Shown here in pieces: positions 28,434-40,955 of a stretch of DNA of 64,000 bases (position 1 is the stretch's first letter; each line of letters starts with the position of its first letter). This stretch comes from Stutzerimonas stutzeri (GTDB lineage Bacteria > Pseudomonadota > Gammaproteobacteria > Pseudomonadales > Pseudomonadaceae), in the NCBI RefSeq assembly GCF_013522825.1, contig NZ_JAAMQZ010000015.1, positions 1-64,000 of the forward strand, written 5' to 3'. The notes under the pieces are model-generated. The model had not been told where the DNA came from. It was given only the letters and a program-made list of their open reading frames with translations, and did not search any database. A program made the translations under genes and the position numbers.

Positions 28434-30620
28434 ATGGTCATGTCCCGTTTAGTGTTTTTGCTGATGCTGTTGCTGCCGATGGCAGGATTTGCCGACTTCC
28501 AGCCGAAAACCGGCCTGGTCCTGTCCGGCGGGGCGGCACGCGGGTTGGCCCATATCGGCGTGCTGAAAGCCTTGGAAGAACGCGGCATCCGCATCGACGC
28601 CGTCGCCGGCACCAGCATGGGCGCGGTGATCGGCGGGCTTTATGCCTCGGGCTACAGCATCGATGAACTGGAAAAACTGGCCCTCGAACTCGACTGGCAG
28701 CAGGTGCTCTCCGACGATCCTCCACGCCAGGATGTGCCCTTCCGGCGCAAGCAGGACGACCGCGACTTTCTGGTCAAGCGCAAGCTCAGCTTTCGCGACG
28801 ATGGCAGCCTCGGCCTGCCGCTCGGGGTGATCCAGGGGCAGAACTTGGCGCTGCTGCTCGAACGGCTGCTGGTGCATACCAGCGATACCCGTGATTTCGA
28901 TCGCCTGCCGATCCCCTTTCGCGCCGTGGCCACCGATATCGCCAACGACAAGAAGGTGATCTTCCGCAGCGGCCACCTGCCCCAGGCGATTCGCGCCAGC
29001 ATGTCGATTCCCGCCGTGTTCGCGCCGGTCGAGATCGAGGGTCGGTTGCTGGTCGACGGCGGCATGGTCGACAACATCCCCATGGACGTCGCTCGCGGCA
29101 TGGGCGTCGAGCGCCTGATCGTGGTGGATATCGGCTCACCCCTGCATACACGTGAGGAGCTACTGACGGTCGTCGATGTGCTCAACCAGTCGATCACCAT
29201 GATGACCCGACGCAACTCCGAAGCGCAGCTGGCGACGCTGCGCCCGGAGGATCTGCTGATCCAGCCGGCGCTGGCCGGCTTCGGCTCGACCGATTTCGGT
29301 CGCGCCGAGCAGCTTATCGATGCCGGCTACCGTGCGGCCAGCGCGCTGGATGCCCGCCTGCTCACGATGCGCAGCGAAAGCGGCGGCAACCCGGCGCTGA
29401 GCCTGGCCCGCAGCGCCGAACCGCGCACGCCGCTGATCAGCGAAGTACGCATCGAAAACGACTCGAAAGTCGGCGATGCGGTCATCCGCCGGCATATCCG
29501 CCAGCAGATCGGTGAGCCGCTGGATCTGCAAGACCTGCAAAAAGACATGGGCACCCTGTATGGCCTGGACTACTTCGAGCAGGTCGAATACCGCGTGGTG
29601 CATGGCAAACCCGGCAATACCCTGGTCATCACCACCCGTGAAAAACGCTCCGGCACCGACTATCTGCGCCTGGGCATCAACCTCTCGGACGACTTTCGCG
29701 GCGACAGCGCGTTCAACATTGGCGCCAGCTATCGCAAGAACGGCATCAACGAGCTGGGCGCCGAATGGCTGACCCGCCTGCAACTGGGTGATCATCAGGA
29801 GCTTTTCAGCGAGTTCTATCAGCCGCTGGACGCGGGATCACGCTGGTTCGTGGCGCCCAGCCTGTTCGCCGAAAACCAGAACGTCGAGGCGATCATGGAT
29901 AACGACCCCATCGCCGAATACCGCCTGCAACGCTATGGCTACGGCCTGCATCTGGGCCGGCAAATCGCCAACAATGGCGAAATCCGCTTCGGCATCGGCC
30001 AGGCCTGGGGCGAGGCGGATGTGCGTATCGGCGACCCGCATCTGCCGGATTTCAGTTTCGAGGAAGGCTATTACCAGCTGCAGTATTCGTTCGACACGGT
30101 GGACAACGTCGATTTCCCCCGCGAAGGCGAGGATATCGGCCTGAGGCTGCGCCAGTACGACAAGGGCCTGGGCTCCGACGAGCGCTACCGACAGTGGGAA
30201 TTCAAGCTGGACAAGGCTGTCAGCCACGGCCCCAGCACCCTGGTGTTCGGGGCTCGCTACGGACGCACGCTGGATGATGCGGAAGTCGTCACCTCAAGCT
30301 TCATGCTCGGCGGCGCGCGGCAACTGTCCGGCTTTCGTCAGGACGCCTTGCCCGGACAGAACATCAGCCTGGCACGGCTGATCTATTTCCGCCGAATGAC
30401 GCCGCGCTCCTTCCTGCCACTCGATTTCCCGCTGTACCTGGGCGCATCCCTGGAACGCGGACGCGCCTGGAACAACGACAACGAGTTCGACAGCGGCTAC
30501 ATCAATGCCGGCAGCATCTTCATCGGTTACGAAACGCCGTTGGGCCCGCTGAACTTCAGCTACGGCCTGAATGATGAAGCCGAGCGGGCGCTGTACATGA
30601 ATCTTGGGCGCAGCTTCTGA
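28434..30620 (+). CDS. plpD: PlpD-type patatin phospholipase with outer-membrane barrel (type Vd autotransporter)
   Basis: The protein is 728 residues, the same size as P. aeruginosa PlpD. It has a signal peptide (cut about residue 20) and a patatin lipase domain (25-220) with oxyanion loop GGAARG, nucleophile Ser61 in GTSMG and Asp208 in DGG. A POTRA-like linker (about 330-400) and a 16-strand-type beta-barrel ending in the aromatic C-terminus NLGRSF follow. PlpD is a lipolytic enzyme delivered to the cell surface by its own barrel. A consensus TATAAT lies at 28399-28404, without a clear -35. Confidence 0.94.
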   Translation: MVMSRLVFLLMLLLPMAGFADFQPKTGLVLSGGAARGLAHIGVLKALEERGIRIDAVAGTSMGAVIGGLYASGYSIDELEKLALELDWQQVLSDDPPRQDVPFRRKQDDRDFLVKRKLSFRDDGSLGLPLGVIQGQNLALLLERLLVHTSDTRDFDRLPIPFRAVATDIANDKKVIFRSGHLPQAIRASMSIPAVFAPVEIEGRLLVDGGMVDNIPMDVARGMGVERLIVVDIGSPLHTREELLTVVDVLNQSITMMTRRNSEAQLATLRPEDLLIQPALAGFGSTDFGRAEQLIDAGYRAASALDARLLTMRSESGGNPALSLARSAEPRTPLISEVRIENDSKVGDAVIRRHIRQQIGEPLDLQDLQKDMGTLYGLDYFEQVEYRVVHGKPGNTLVITTREKRSGTDYLRLGINLSDDFRGDSAFNIGASYRKNGINELGAEWLTRLQLGDHQELFSEFYQPLDAGSRWFVAPSLFAENQNVEAIMDNDPIAEYRLQRYGYGLHLGRQIANNGEIRFGIGQAWGEADVRIGDPHLPDFSFEEGYYQLQYSFDTVDNVDFPREGEDIGLRLRQYDKGLGSDERYRQWEFKLDKAVSHGPSTLVFGARYGRTLDDAEVVTSSFMLGGARQLSGFRQDALPGQNISLARLIYFRRMTPRSFLPLDFPLYLGASLERGRAWNNDNEFDSGYINAGSIFIGYETPLGPLNFSYGLNDEAERALYMNLGRSF

Positions 30621-30621
30621 G

Positions 30622-31053
30622 CTAGCGTTTGACCAGATTGGCCAGAATTCGCGCATGTACCTGCTGACACTTGCGCAGGTCCTCTTCATCGATACCGTTG
30701 AAGAGTTCATGGCGGACCTGGGTGGAAATCGCTTCGATCTTTTCGATCATGGGCCGCGCCGCAGCCCGGAGCGTGATCAGCTTGGCCCGCCGATCCTCCG
30801 GGGCGGCCTTGCGCTGTACCAGCCCCTGCGCTTCGAGGCCATCCAGCAACCGGGCCAGCGTCGGCCCTTCGACCGCCACGCTTTGCGCCAGCTCGCGCTG
30901 GGTCGGCTCATGGTCGAAACGCGCGAGGTGTAGCAGAACCAGCCAGCGAGCCTGGGAAAGGCCGAGATCGGCCAGCCGGCGATCCAGCTCGGCGCGCCAG
31001 CCACGCGAAAGTTGCGCCAACTGCATGGCGAATCGGTGTTGATCGGGGTACAT
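30622..31053 (-). CDS. MarR-family transcriptional regulator
   Basis: The 143-residue winged-helix regulator has LGLSQARWLVLLHL, the recognition region PTQRELAQSVAVEGPTLARL, and the wing EDRRAKLITL. It looks SlyA/MarR-like. ATG 31053 is preceded by CAGGAAAG. A palindrome immediately upstream is a probable autoregulatory operator. It is convergent with plpD. The ligand is unknown; organic acids or peroxides are usual for the family. Confidence 0.9.
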   Translation of the reverse strand: MYPDQHRFAMQLAQLSRGWRAELDRRLADLGLSQARWLVLLHLARFDHEPTQRELAQSVAVEGPTLARLLDGLEAQGLVQRKAAPEDRRAKLITLRAAARPMIEKIEAISTQVRHELFNGIDEEDLRKCQQVHARILANLVKR

Positions 31054-31074
31054 GACGCGGGCTTTCCTGCAAAA

Positions 31075-31093
31075 CTAATTATTAGCCAGCTAA
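31075..31093. promoter_or_regulatory. Candidate MarR operator
   Basis: Two overlapping palindromes, CTAATTATTAG (31075-31085) and TTAGCCAGCTAA (31082-31093), lie 22-40 bp upstream of the marR ATG. They are unusually A/T-rich for this genome. MarR proteins typically repress themselves from such sites. Confidence 0.5.
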
Positions 31094-31189
31094 CCACAGC
31101 GGCCATGGGCTGGCAATAGCTCATAGGTCGGACTCGCAACCATATGTGTCTCGTCTATTGGAACGTTTTACGGCTGAGTCACGATGCGT

Positions 31190-33313
<2,124 letters not shown>

Positions 33314-33484
33314 GCCGGTCTCCGAAACAAGGCGCGCAGTATACGCGAGGCGACCGTCAAGTTCAGGCACAAGCGGACTGCACGAGCGGGATCATCGCAT
33401 CTGACCGTTGTCAGCCCCCGCGGTAGCTTGCAGCACACGGCTCGTCTAGAATCAGCGCTAATTGTCCATTCAAGGTAGCCTCCC

Positions 33485-34072
33485 ATGTCCTTTGCCGAGC
33501 AACTCGCCCGCCTGCAAGTGTTTCTGGATGCAGACGATCTGCATGAAGAGGCGCTGGATTACATTGCCGCGCATGGCTACATGACGGCGCTGAGCATCTG
33601 TTCCGAGCAGGTGCCCGACCGTGAATGGATCGATGCGCTGTTCGCCGAGCCGCCGCAATACGCCGACGCCACCGAGCGCGAGGCCATCGAAGCGACGCTG
33701 GTGCAGCTCAAGGCACATATCGCCCGACAGCTGGCCAGCGACGAAGACATGGAGCTGCCCTGCGAACTGGACCTGGGCGAAGAACCGGACGAATCCGATC
33801 TGCGTGGCTGGTGCATCGGCTTCATGGAAGGCGTGTTCATGCGCGAAGCGATCTGGTTCGAGGATTCCGAGGAAGAAGTCAGCGAGTTGCTGCTGCCGAT
33901 CATGGTCGGTTCGGGGCTCTTCGACGAGCAACCCGAGTTCAGCGATATCGCCGCCGATCCCGAACTGGCGGACGAAATGGTGTCGCAGATCCCTGAGATC
34001 CTCACCGCGCTGTATCTGCTCTGCCATGCCCCCGAAGAGAAGCCGGCCCTGCTCAAGCCTCGCCGGCACTGA
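33485..34072 (+). CDS. YecA/YgfB family (UPF0149) protein
   Basis: The 195-residue acidic cytosolic protein has an all-helical UPF0149 fold, with conserved LHGYMTALSIC-like (AHGYMTALSIC), WCIGFMEGV and a C-terminal LYLLCHAPEE. This version lacks a C-terminal SEC-C zinc motif. The function is unknown. AAGG precedes the ATG. It is followed 15 bp later by a YbaN-like gene. Confidence 0.88.
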   Translation: MSFAEQLARLQVFLDADDLHEEALDYIAAHGYMTALSICSEQVPDREWIDALFAEPPQYADATEREAIEATLVQLKAHIARQLASDEDMELPCELDLGEEPDESDLRGWCIGFMEGVFMREAIWFEDSEEEVSELLLPIMVGSGLFDEQPEFSDIAADPELADEMVSQIPEILTALYLLCHAPEEKPALLKPRRH

Positions 34073-34087
34073 TGGCCGGATAGCTTC

Positions 34088-34489
34088 TTGGCCCACCGCG
34101 ACATACAGGCCTATCGCAACCCGCTGGTACGCTATGTGCTACTGACGGTGGGCTGGCTGAGTGTCGCGCTGGGCTTTATCGGCATCTTCGTGCCGGTACT
34201 GCCCACCACACCGTTTCTGCTGCTGGCCGCCGCCTGCTTCGTCCGCAGCTCGCGGCGCTTTTACGACTGGCTGGTGATGCATCCCCGCCTTGGCCCCTGG
34301 TTTCGGGATTACCTGGACGGTAACGGGATTCCACTCAAGGGCAAGGTCTACGCCATCGGCACCATGTGGCTGAGCATCGGCATATCCTGCTGGCTGGTGC
34401 CGCTCTTGTGGGCACGGATCGGCATGCTGATCAGCGCGACATTGGTGACGCTGTATATCCTGCGCCTAAAGACCCTTCCGGCCCGCTAG
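34088..34489 (+). CDS. YbaN family inner-membrane protein (DUF454)
   Basis: The 133-residue protein has the DUF454 signature LPTTPFLLLAAACFVRSSRRFYDWL and three to four predicted helices. The function is unknown. The start appears to be TTG 34088, shortly after the yecA stop; no better ATG or GTG gives the conserved N-terminus. Its stop overlaps the stop of the convergent tapT gene by 4 bp (34486-34489). Confidence 0.85.
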   Translation: MAHRDIQAYRNPLVRYVLLTVGWLSVALGFIGIFVPVLPTTPFLLLAAACFVRSSRRFYDWLVMHPRLGPWFRDYLDGNGIPLKGKVYAIGTMWLSIGISCWLVPLLWARIGMLISATLVTLYILRLKTLPAR

Positions 34490-35082
34490 ACGGGCTGCTG
34501 AAGCCCAGCATGATTGCGCTGGTAAACCTCCACGCCCATGGCCTCGATCTGCGCCTCGATCATCGCCTCGAAGGGGCGCAACAGTGCATCGTAGCGCCCT
34601 TCTCCCTCCAGCGCATTGAGCGCGACCACCACGGCCTCCAGCGTCGAGAGCGCGCCCGGCTGCGGCGCCTTGCGCAAGCGGTAGCGTGAAGCCAGCCCCT
34701 CGGGCAGCGCCACCCGTGGCAGGCTGGCGAGACCAGGATTGAGATGCAGCAGTTTGCGCGCCTTGCGCCAGGTGCCATCCGGCACGACCAGGCGGATCGG
34801 TTCGGCACTGGCCGCCAGGGTTGCCAGCGGAACGGCGTCTTCGCCGGGAAACAGCAGGTAACTTCGAACGCCATCGTCAGGCAGGTCATCGAACCGCTCA
34901 CCCACACGCAACTGCGCCGTGCTCAGGCCAAGCGCAACCAGCCGGGCGGTATTGAGCGCATGAGCGCTTTCACTGGGATGCTGCAGGATCAGCACCTGTG
35001 TTCTACTGGCAAGCGAGGGAAGCAACGGACAAAGACAGTGGCTCAGTGGACGCTGGCAACTCGGACATTGCGGACGGGACAT
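34486..35082 (-). CDS. tapT: tRNA-uridine aminocarboxypropyltransferase (DTW domain)
   Basis: The 198-residue DTW-domain protein of the SPOUT-like superfamily puts a 3-amino-3-carboxypropyl group from SAM on uridine 47 of tRNA (acp3U). It has an N-terminal zinc-type cluster CPSCQRPLSHCLCP, LQHPSE, the DxTW motif as DGTW in VVPDGTWRKARKL, and LSTLEAV. AGGAGTGTGA precedes the ATG. Confidence 0.9.
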   Translation of the reverse strand: MSRPQCPSCQRPLSHCLCPLLPSLASRTQVLILQHPSESAHALNTARLVALGLSTAQLRVGERFDDLPDDGVRSYLLFPGEDAVPLATLAASAEPIRLVVPDGTWRKARKLLHLNPGLASLPRVALPEGLASRYRLRKAPQPGALSTLEAVVVALNALEGEGRYDALLRPFEAMIEAQIEAMGVEVYQRNHAGLQQPV

Positions 35083-35106
35083 TCACACTCCTATGGTCCC
35101 GCGCAG

Positions 35107-35134
35107 GTCGGGTCAGCCGAAGGCGTAACCCGAC
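35107..35134. repeat. REP-like palindrome (GTCGGGT / ACCCGAC)
   Basis: GTCGGGT (35107-35113) and ACCCGAC (35128-35134) flank CAGCCGAAGGCGTA. The loop is nearly identical to that of the repeat at 19009-19042, so they are copies of one element. Confidence 0.65.
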
Positions 35135-35218
35135 GGAGCAGCCATCGACACCTATGCCGCTCGCATACTGCCGACAGCCCGGTAGGGAATAACGTTCTTA
35201 CACTCACCATGCGTCCGC

Positions 35219-35250
35219 TCGGTGGATCGATAAAGCGCGATCCACCCTAC
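35219..35250. repeat. REP-like palindrome (GGTGGATC / GATCCACC)
   Basis: The 8-bp perfect arms are at 35221-35228 and 35239-35246, with an outer CCCTAC. It has the GTAGGGTGGAT...GCG...ATCCACC form typical of dispersed pseudomonad repeats. It lies 16 bp downstream of the 40-residue gene's stop and may terminate or stabilise its mRNA. Confidence 0.6.
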
Positions 35251-35265
35251 GGAAAGCCGATGACG

Positions 35266-35388
35266 TCAGCGCCGCGACGCGGGCTTCTTTCGCTCGGCAC
35301 GCACGGGAACAGGCTGCAGCCGAGGCGGCTCGATGAAGCCAAGCGCCACTGCGAGGTTCCAGAACATACTGTTGAGCCACGCTTTCAT
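35266..35388 (-). CDS. Small protein of 40 residues, unknown function
   Basis: This short frame begins MKAWLNSMFWNLAVALGFIE and ends in a Pro/Arg-rich basic tail (PVPVRAERKKPASRR). The first 20 residues form a hydrophobic, aromatic amphipathic helix, so membrane association is likely. GAGGGTTAGACC before the ATG gives a good ribosome site. It is isolated between tapT and aceK with a REP-like hairpin after its stop. I do not recognise a family; the good start signal and clean amphipathic/basic design make it more than a chance frame. Confidence 0.6.
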   Translation of the reverse strand: MKAWLNSMFWNLAVALGFIEPPRLQPVPVRAERKKPASRR

Positions 35389-35563
35389 GGTCTAACCCTC
35401 CTGCTTGTGACGGGTACTGATGGAGCCATGGGGCCTGGATGTCAGCATAACCCAGGAAGCGCTCAACCGCCTGCGGCAGGTGTTGCAGATTATGCAGGCG
35501 GAGCCTTCCATGCAGGCTCTACAAATGTGACCGACAGCTGATCGAGGCGTTCAGAAGCAGCGC
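35389..35563. other. Gap between the small gene and aceK
   Basis: There is no gene here. It should contain the promoter of the 40-residue gene. Scattered TGCAGG repeats (about 35473-35515) could form weak stems downstream of aceK; no clear terminator is present. Confidence 0.4.
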
Positions 35564-37288
35564 CTATGGAGCGCTTTCCAGCCGGCGCCGATAAGGGAAC
35601 ACGTCGATCACCTTGCCCTCGCGTATCGCCTGTTGCAGCCCTTTCCAGTAGTTGGCGTCGTAAAGCTCGCCATGCAGTCTGGCGAACAGCCGGCGCAACC
35701 TGATGTCGGCGAAGAGGAAACGCGGAAACTCTTCGGGGAAGACATCGTTGGGGCCAACCGAGTACCAGGGCTCGGATGACATTTCATCTTCCGGATAGCG
35801 GGCCTCGGGGATGTAGCGGAAATTCATTTCCGTGAGAAAGCAGATCTCGTCGTAGTCGTAGAACACCACTCGTCCGTGGCGGGTCACGCCGAAGTTCTTC
35901 AGCAGCATGTCACCGGGGAAGATATTGGCGGCGGCGAGCTGCTTGATCGCCAGGCCATAATCCTCCAGTGCCTCCTCAACCTGCTGCTCGCTGGCCTGCT
36001 CGACATAGAGGTTCAAGGGCGTCATACGCCGCTCCGTCCAGCAGTGACGTACCAGCACCGTATCGCCCTGCACCTCGACCGTCGAAGGGGCAACCTCCAG
36101 CAGTTCGGCCAGGCATTCGGGCTCGAAGCGGGAGACGGGGAAGCGAAAGTCGGCGAACTCCTGGGTATCGGCCATACGCCCTACCCGGTCGACGCTTTTC
36201 ACCAGCCGGTATTTCTCGATGACCGTGGCGCGGTTGACGCTCTTGGTATGCGAGAAGCGGTCCTTGATGATCTTGAACACCGTATTGAAGCCGGGCAGCG
36301 TGAATACGCTCATGACCATGCCACGCACGCCTGGCGCCATGATGAAGCGATCATCGCTGGTCGCCAGATGATCGATCAGCGCCCGGTAGAACTCCGATTT
36401 GCCATGCTTGTAAAAGCCGATGGAGGTATAGAGTTCGGCGATGTGCTTGCCCGGCAGGATGCGCTTGAGAAATTCGATGAACTCGGCAGGTATCGGCACC
36501 TCGACCATGAAGTAGGAACGGGTAAAGGAAAAGATGATCGAGACCGCCGCCTCATCGGTAATCAACGCATCGGCGACGATGCCCACGCCCTCGTGGTGCA
36601 ACAGTGGAATCGCCAGAGGCCATTGCTCGTCGCGGGTGAATATCCGCCCAACCAGATAGGCGCCCTTGTTGCGGTAGAGCACCGAGGCGAACAGCTCGAG
36701 GGTCAGGTGCGGGTCCTTGCGCACCCAGTCCGGCAGCGACTCATGCAACTGGGCATCGAGACGCTGGAGATCGCCGTCGAAATCCGCATAAGGCACCTCG
36801 AAGGCGAAGTCGCCCAGAATCTGCGCAAGCACCCCGCGAAGATCACCCTCTGGTCGATAGCAACGGGTCTGCGCCAGGCGCGAATCGAAACGGTTGGTTG
36901 GCCGGGTGCTGTGGATGAACATGGTGTCGTCGCTGATGCAGTCATGGCTGAACAGCGTGCAGAAGATCGAGTTGTACCAGGTCTCGGACAACTCATCGTC
37001 GAAGCGCGGGTCGATCAACCCGATATAGGCACGCTTGATCCCTGGCCAGCGCTGCACGTCCAGCAGTATCTCGCGCTCGAACACGGACCGCAGCTGCCGC
37101 GCCGTTTCAGCGACTTTTTCTTCGTACAGGACGATGCGCGCAGCCGAGGCGCGCTGCGTCTCCTGCCACTGCGCCTGCTCGAAGCGCGACCGCGCACCTT
37201 CGGTGATCAGCCGGAAGTGCTCACGGTAATCGTCGAAGCCCAGCAATATCTGCCGGGCGATGTCGGTATCCGGCGAAGTCTGCATCAT
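35564..37288 (-). CDS. aceK: Isocitrate dehydrogenase kinase/phosphatase
   Basis: AceK reversibly phosphorylates isocitrate dehydrogenase, switching carbon into the glyoxylate shunt. The 574-residue protein is of normal length. It shows the N-terminal regulatory domain and the kinase-like C-terminal half with [20 protein letters not shown] (ATP-binding loop region) and [14 protein letters not shown] (metal Asp). Two adjacent ATG codons (37288, 37285) are possible. In many enterics it follows aceBA, whereas in pseudomonads it stands alone, as here. Confidence 0.95.
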   Translation of the reverse strand: MMQTSPDTDIARQILLGFDDYREHFRLITEGARSRFEQAQWQETQRASAARIVLYEEKVAETARQLRSVFEREILLDVQRWPGIKRAYIGLIDPRFDDELSETWYNSIFCTLFSHDCISDDTMFIHSTRPTNRFDSRLAQTRCYRPEGDLRGVLAQILGDFAFEVPYADFDGDLQRLDAQLHESLPDWVRKDPHLTLELFASVLYRNKGAYLVGRIFTRDEQWPLAIPLLHHEGVGIVADALITDEAAVSIIFSFTRSYFMVEVPIPAEFIEFLKRILPGKHIAELYTSIGFYKHGKSEFYRALIDHLATSDDRFIMAPGVRGMVMSVFTLPGFNTVFKIIKDRFSHTKSVNRATVIEKYRLVKSVDRVGRMADTQEFADFRFPVSRFEPECLAELLEVAPSTVEVQGDTVLVRHCWTERRMTPLNLYVEQASEQQVEEALEDYGLAIKQLAAANIFPGDMLLKNFGVTRHGRVVFYDYDEICFLTEMNFRYIPEARYPEDEMSSEPWYSVGPNDVFPEEFPRFLFADIRLRRLFARLHGELYDANYWKGLQQAIREGKVIDVFPYRRRLESAP

Positions 37289-37312
37289 GTCGACTTTCTC
37301 GCAGCCCACCTG

Positions 37313-38287
<975 letters not shown>

Positions 38288-38410
38288 GATGTGTCCTTGC
38301 GATGAGAAAAAACAGAGTCTGAGCCTATGCGCTGCCGCGTGCGTAGTCCAGCCGAACTCCTGCACAGGGGTTCGGGTCCATCCAATAAGTCATGAACGGA
38401 CCGGAACGAG

Positions 38411-39487
38411 ATGAAAAGCCGCTACCGACTGCCCCTGTGGATTGTGCTTGCGCTGGCCGTGCTGCTTATCGTGCTGCATGCAGCGCTACCCGGCCTGGTG
38501 CGCGACTACCTGAACACGCAAATGGCCGACATGGGCGATTACCAGGGCCATGTCGAAGATGTCGATCTGGCCTGGTGGCGTGGCGCCTACCGGATCGACG
38601 GGCTGCTCATCGAGAAGAAGGACGCGCAGGTCCAGGCGCCCCTGTTCAAGGCGCCGGTCATCGACATCGCGATCAGCTGGCGCGAACTGTGGCGGCATCG
38701 GGCAATCGTCGCCGAGGTGATATTCGAGCAGCCGCAGCTCAATTTCGTCGACGGTGGCGACACGGGCGAATCGCAGACAGGCGGCGGCGTGGACTGGCGC
38801 GACCAGCTCGAAGCCCTGCTGCCCATCACGCTCAATGAAATCCGCGTGGTCAACGGCCAGGTGTCGTTTCGCAATTTCACCGCCGACCCACCGGTGCACG
38901 TCTATGCCAGCGCCATCGAGGCCAGCCTGTACAACCTGACCAACAGCGCCGACGCCCAGGGCGAGCGGGTCGCCACCTTCGAGGGAACGGCGAAGCTGTT
39001 CAACCAGGCGCCCATGGAAGCCGGCGCCCGCTTCGATCCCTTTACCGATTGGGAGGATTTCGAAGTGAGCCTGCGCGTGACCGGCGTCGAGCTGACGAAA
39101 CTGAATGATTTCAGCAATGCCTACGGCAACTTCGACTTCGCCAGGGGCACCGGCGATCTGGTTCTGGAAATCGAGGCCAATGACAGCCAGCTCGACGGCT
39201 ACATCAAGCCGTTGTTGCACAATGTCGAGGTCTTCAACTTCCGCCAGGATATCCAGGCGCAGGACAAGGGGTTCTTCAGAGGCATCTGGGAAGCCCTGGT
39301 CGGCGGCGGCCAGGAGCTGCTGCAGAATCAGCGCAAGGATCAGTTCGCCACCCGTATCGAGCTGTCCGGCAGCACACGCAGCGCCGATATCAGCCCCTTC
39401 CAGGCGTTCATCGCGATCCTGCGCAATGCCTTCGTCGAGGCCTTCTCGACCCGCTTCGAGCGCTCGCTGAGCGAAGACGACGAATGA
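38411..39487 (+). CDS. DUF748 family AsmA-like membrane-anchored protein
   Basis: The 358-residue protein has one N-terminal transmembrane helix (LPLWIVLALAVLLIVLHAAL) and a long beta-rich periplasmic region of the DUF748/AsmA-like type. AsmA-like proteins are implicated in envelope lipid transport or outer-membrane homeostasis; a role here is inferred only from family. GGAACGAG precedes the ATG. It is divergent from cysK. Confidence 0.8.
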   Translation: MKSRYRLPLWIVLALAVLLIVLHAALPGLVRDYLNTQMADMGDYQGHVEDVDLAWWRGAYRIDGLLIEKKDAQVQAPLFKAPVIDIAISWRELWRHRAIVAEVIFEQPQLNFVDGGDTGESQTGGGVDWRDQLEALLPITLNEIRVVNGQVSFRNFTADPPVHVYASAIEASLYNLTNSADAQGERVATFEGTAKLFNQAPMEAGARFDPFTDWEDFEVSLRVTGVELTKLNDFSNAYGNFDFARGTGDLVLEIEANDSQLDGYIKPLLHNVEVFNFRQDIQAQDKGFFRGIWEALVGGGQELLQNQRKDQFATRIELSGSTRSADISPFQAFIAILRNAFVEAFSTRFERSLSEDDE

Positions 39488-39626
39488 GCGCGAACATCAG
39501 GCTTGCCTGCGCTCACTGAGTGACTAAATGAGCCTCCCACGTTCACAGCAGCCCGCCCTTCACTTATAGTCGGAGCCGAAACCAAACATGCAGCGCCTGC
39601 CTGCCAGGCCAACGAAGGAACCCCTG

Positions 39627-40472
39627 ATGAAGTTCGAAGGCACCCAGTCCTACGTCGCCACCGACGACCTCAAGCTCGCGGTCAATGCGGCGATCACCCT
39701 GCAGCGCCCGCTGCTGGTCAAGGGCGAACCCGGCACCGGCAAGACCATGCTTGCCGAACAACTGGCGGAATCCTTCGGCGCCAAGCTGATCACCTGGCAC
39801 ATCAAGTCCACCACCAAGGCCCACCAGGGACTCTACGAATACGATGCGGTGAGCCGCCTGCGCGACTCGCAGCTGGGCGTGGACAAGGTCCACGACGTGA
39901 AGAACTACATCAAGAAGGGCAAGCTCTGGGAGGCTTTCGAGGCCGAGGAGCGCGTCATCCTGCTGATCGACGAGATCGACAAGGCCGACATCGAGTTCCC
40001 CAACGACCTGCTGCAGGAACTCGACAAGATGGAGTTCTACGTCTACGAGACCAACGAAACCATCAAGGCCAGGCAGCGCCCGATCATCATCATCACCTCC
40101 AACAACGAGAAGGAGCTGCCGGACGCCTTCCTGCGCCGCTGCTTCTTCCACTACATCGCCTTCCCCGATCGCGAGACGCTGCAGCGTATCGTCGACGTGC
40201 ACTACCCGAACATCAAGCCCTCGCTGGTCAGCGAAGCGCTCGACGTCTTTTTCGACGTGCGCAAGGTTCCGGGCCTGAAGAAGAAACCCTCCACCTCGGA
40301 ATTGGTCGACTGGTTGAAGCTGCTGATGGCGGACGACATCGGCGAAGCGGTACTCCGCGAGCGCGACCCGACGCGAGCGATTCCGCCGCTGGCCGGAGCC
40401 CTGGTGAAGAACGAGCAGGACGTGATGCTGCTCGAACGCCTGGCCTTCATGAGTCGCCGCGCCAGCCGCTGA
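39627..40472 (+). CDS. MoxR-family AAA+ ATPase
   Basis: The 281-residue ATPase has Walker A GEPGTGKT (33-40), Walker B VILLIDEIDKAD, sensor 1 ITSNNEKELPDAFLRRC and an arginine finger in that segment. MoxR ATPases act as metal-insertion or complex-assembly chaperones with a VWA-domain partner, and that partner is encoded two genes downstream (40956-42134). AAGGAA precedes the ATG. It is the CoxD/CbbQ-like member of the pair. Confidence 0.92.
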   Translation: MKFEGTQSYVATDDLKLAVNAAITLQRPLLVKGEPGTGKTMLAEQLAESFGAKLITWHIKSTTKAHQGLYEYDAVSRLRDSQLGVDKVHDVKNYIKKGKLWEAFEAEERVILLIDEIDKADIEFPNDLLQELDKMEFYVYETNETIKARQRPIIIITSNNEKELPDAFLRRCFFHYIAFPDRETLQRIVDVHYPNIKPSLVSEALDVFFDVRKVPGLKKKPSTSELVDWLKLLMADDIGEAVLRERDPTRAIPPLAGALVKNEQDVMLLERLAFMSRRASR

Positions 40473-40527
40473 TCGCAGCCGGTTCCGCCTGGAGAGTCGG
40501 TTGCTTCATTCTTCGGAGGGAAGAACC

Positions 40528-40932
40528 ATGCAAACCTATACCGGCAAGTGCCTGTGTGGTGTCGTGCGCTACCGTATCGACGCCCCCATCGACGGACTGA
40601 CCCATTGCCATTGCAGCATGTGCCGCAAGGCCCACGGCGCCGCGTTCGCCAGTTACGCGAGCGTGCCGCTGGAGGCCTTCCACTTCATGTCCGGCAAGGA
40701 CCAGCTCGGCGTCTACCACTCCTCCGAACACGTGACGCGCACCTTCTGTATCCGCTGCGGCTCGAACCTGCAGTTCGTCGACAACCGCGAGCATGAGCTC
40801 GGCGTCGCCGTGGGCACGCTCGACTCACCCTTGCCCGTACCGCCGCAATCGCACATCTTCGTCGGCTCCAAGGCCGACTGGTACGCGATTCGCGACGGGC
40901 TTCCCGAACACCAGGGCGACAGCAGCAGCTGA
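40528..40932 (+). CDS. GFA-family zinc protein (glutathione-dependent formaldehyde-activating-like)
   Basis: The 134-residue protein has the GFA zinc ligands: CLC at residues 8-10, CHCSMC at 27-32, and a later FCIRCGS pair. Fungal/bacterial Gfa catalyses or assists S-hydroxymethylglutathione formation; most small GFA proteins have no proven role. CGGAGGG precedes the start. It sits between the MoxR ATPase and its VWA partner with gaps of only 55 and 23 bp, so it is likely in the same transcript. Confidence 0.88.
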   Translation: MQTYTGKCLCGVVRYRIDAPIDGLTHCHCSMCRKAHGAAFASYASVPLEAFHFMSGKDQLGVYHSSEHVTRTFCIRCGSNLQFVDNREHELGVAVGTLDSPLPVPPQSHIFVGSKADWYAIRDGLPEHQGDSSS

Positions 40933-40955
40933 TCGCCGCGCCCAGAGGTTCTGCA

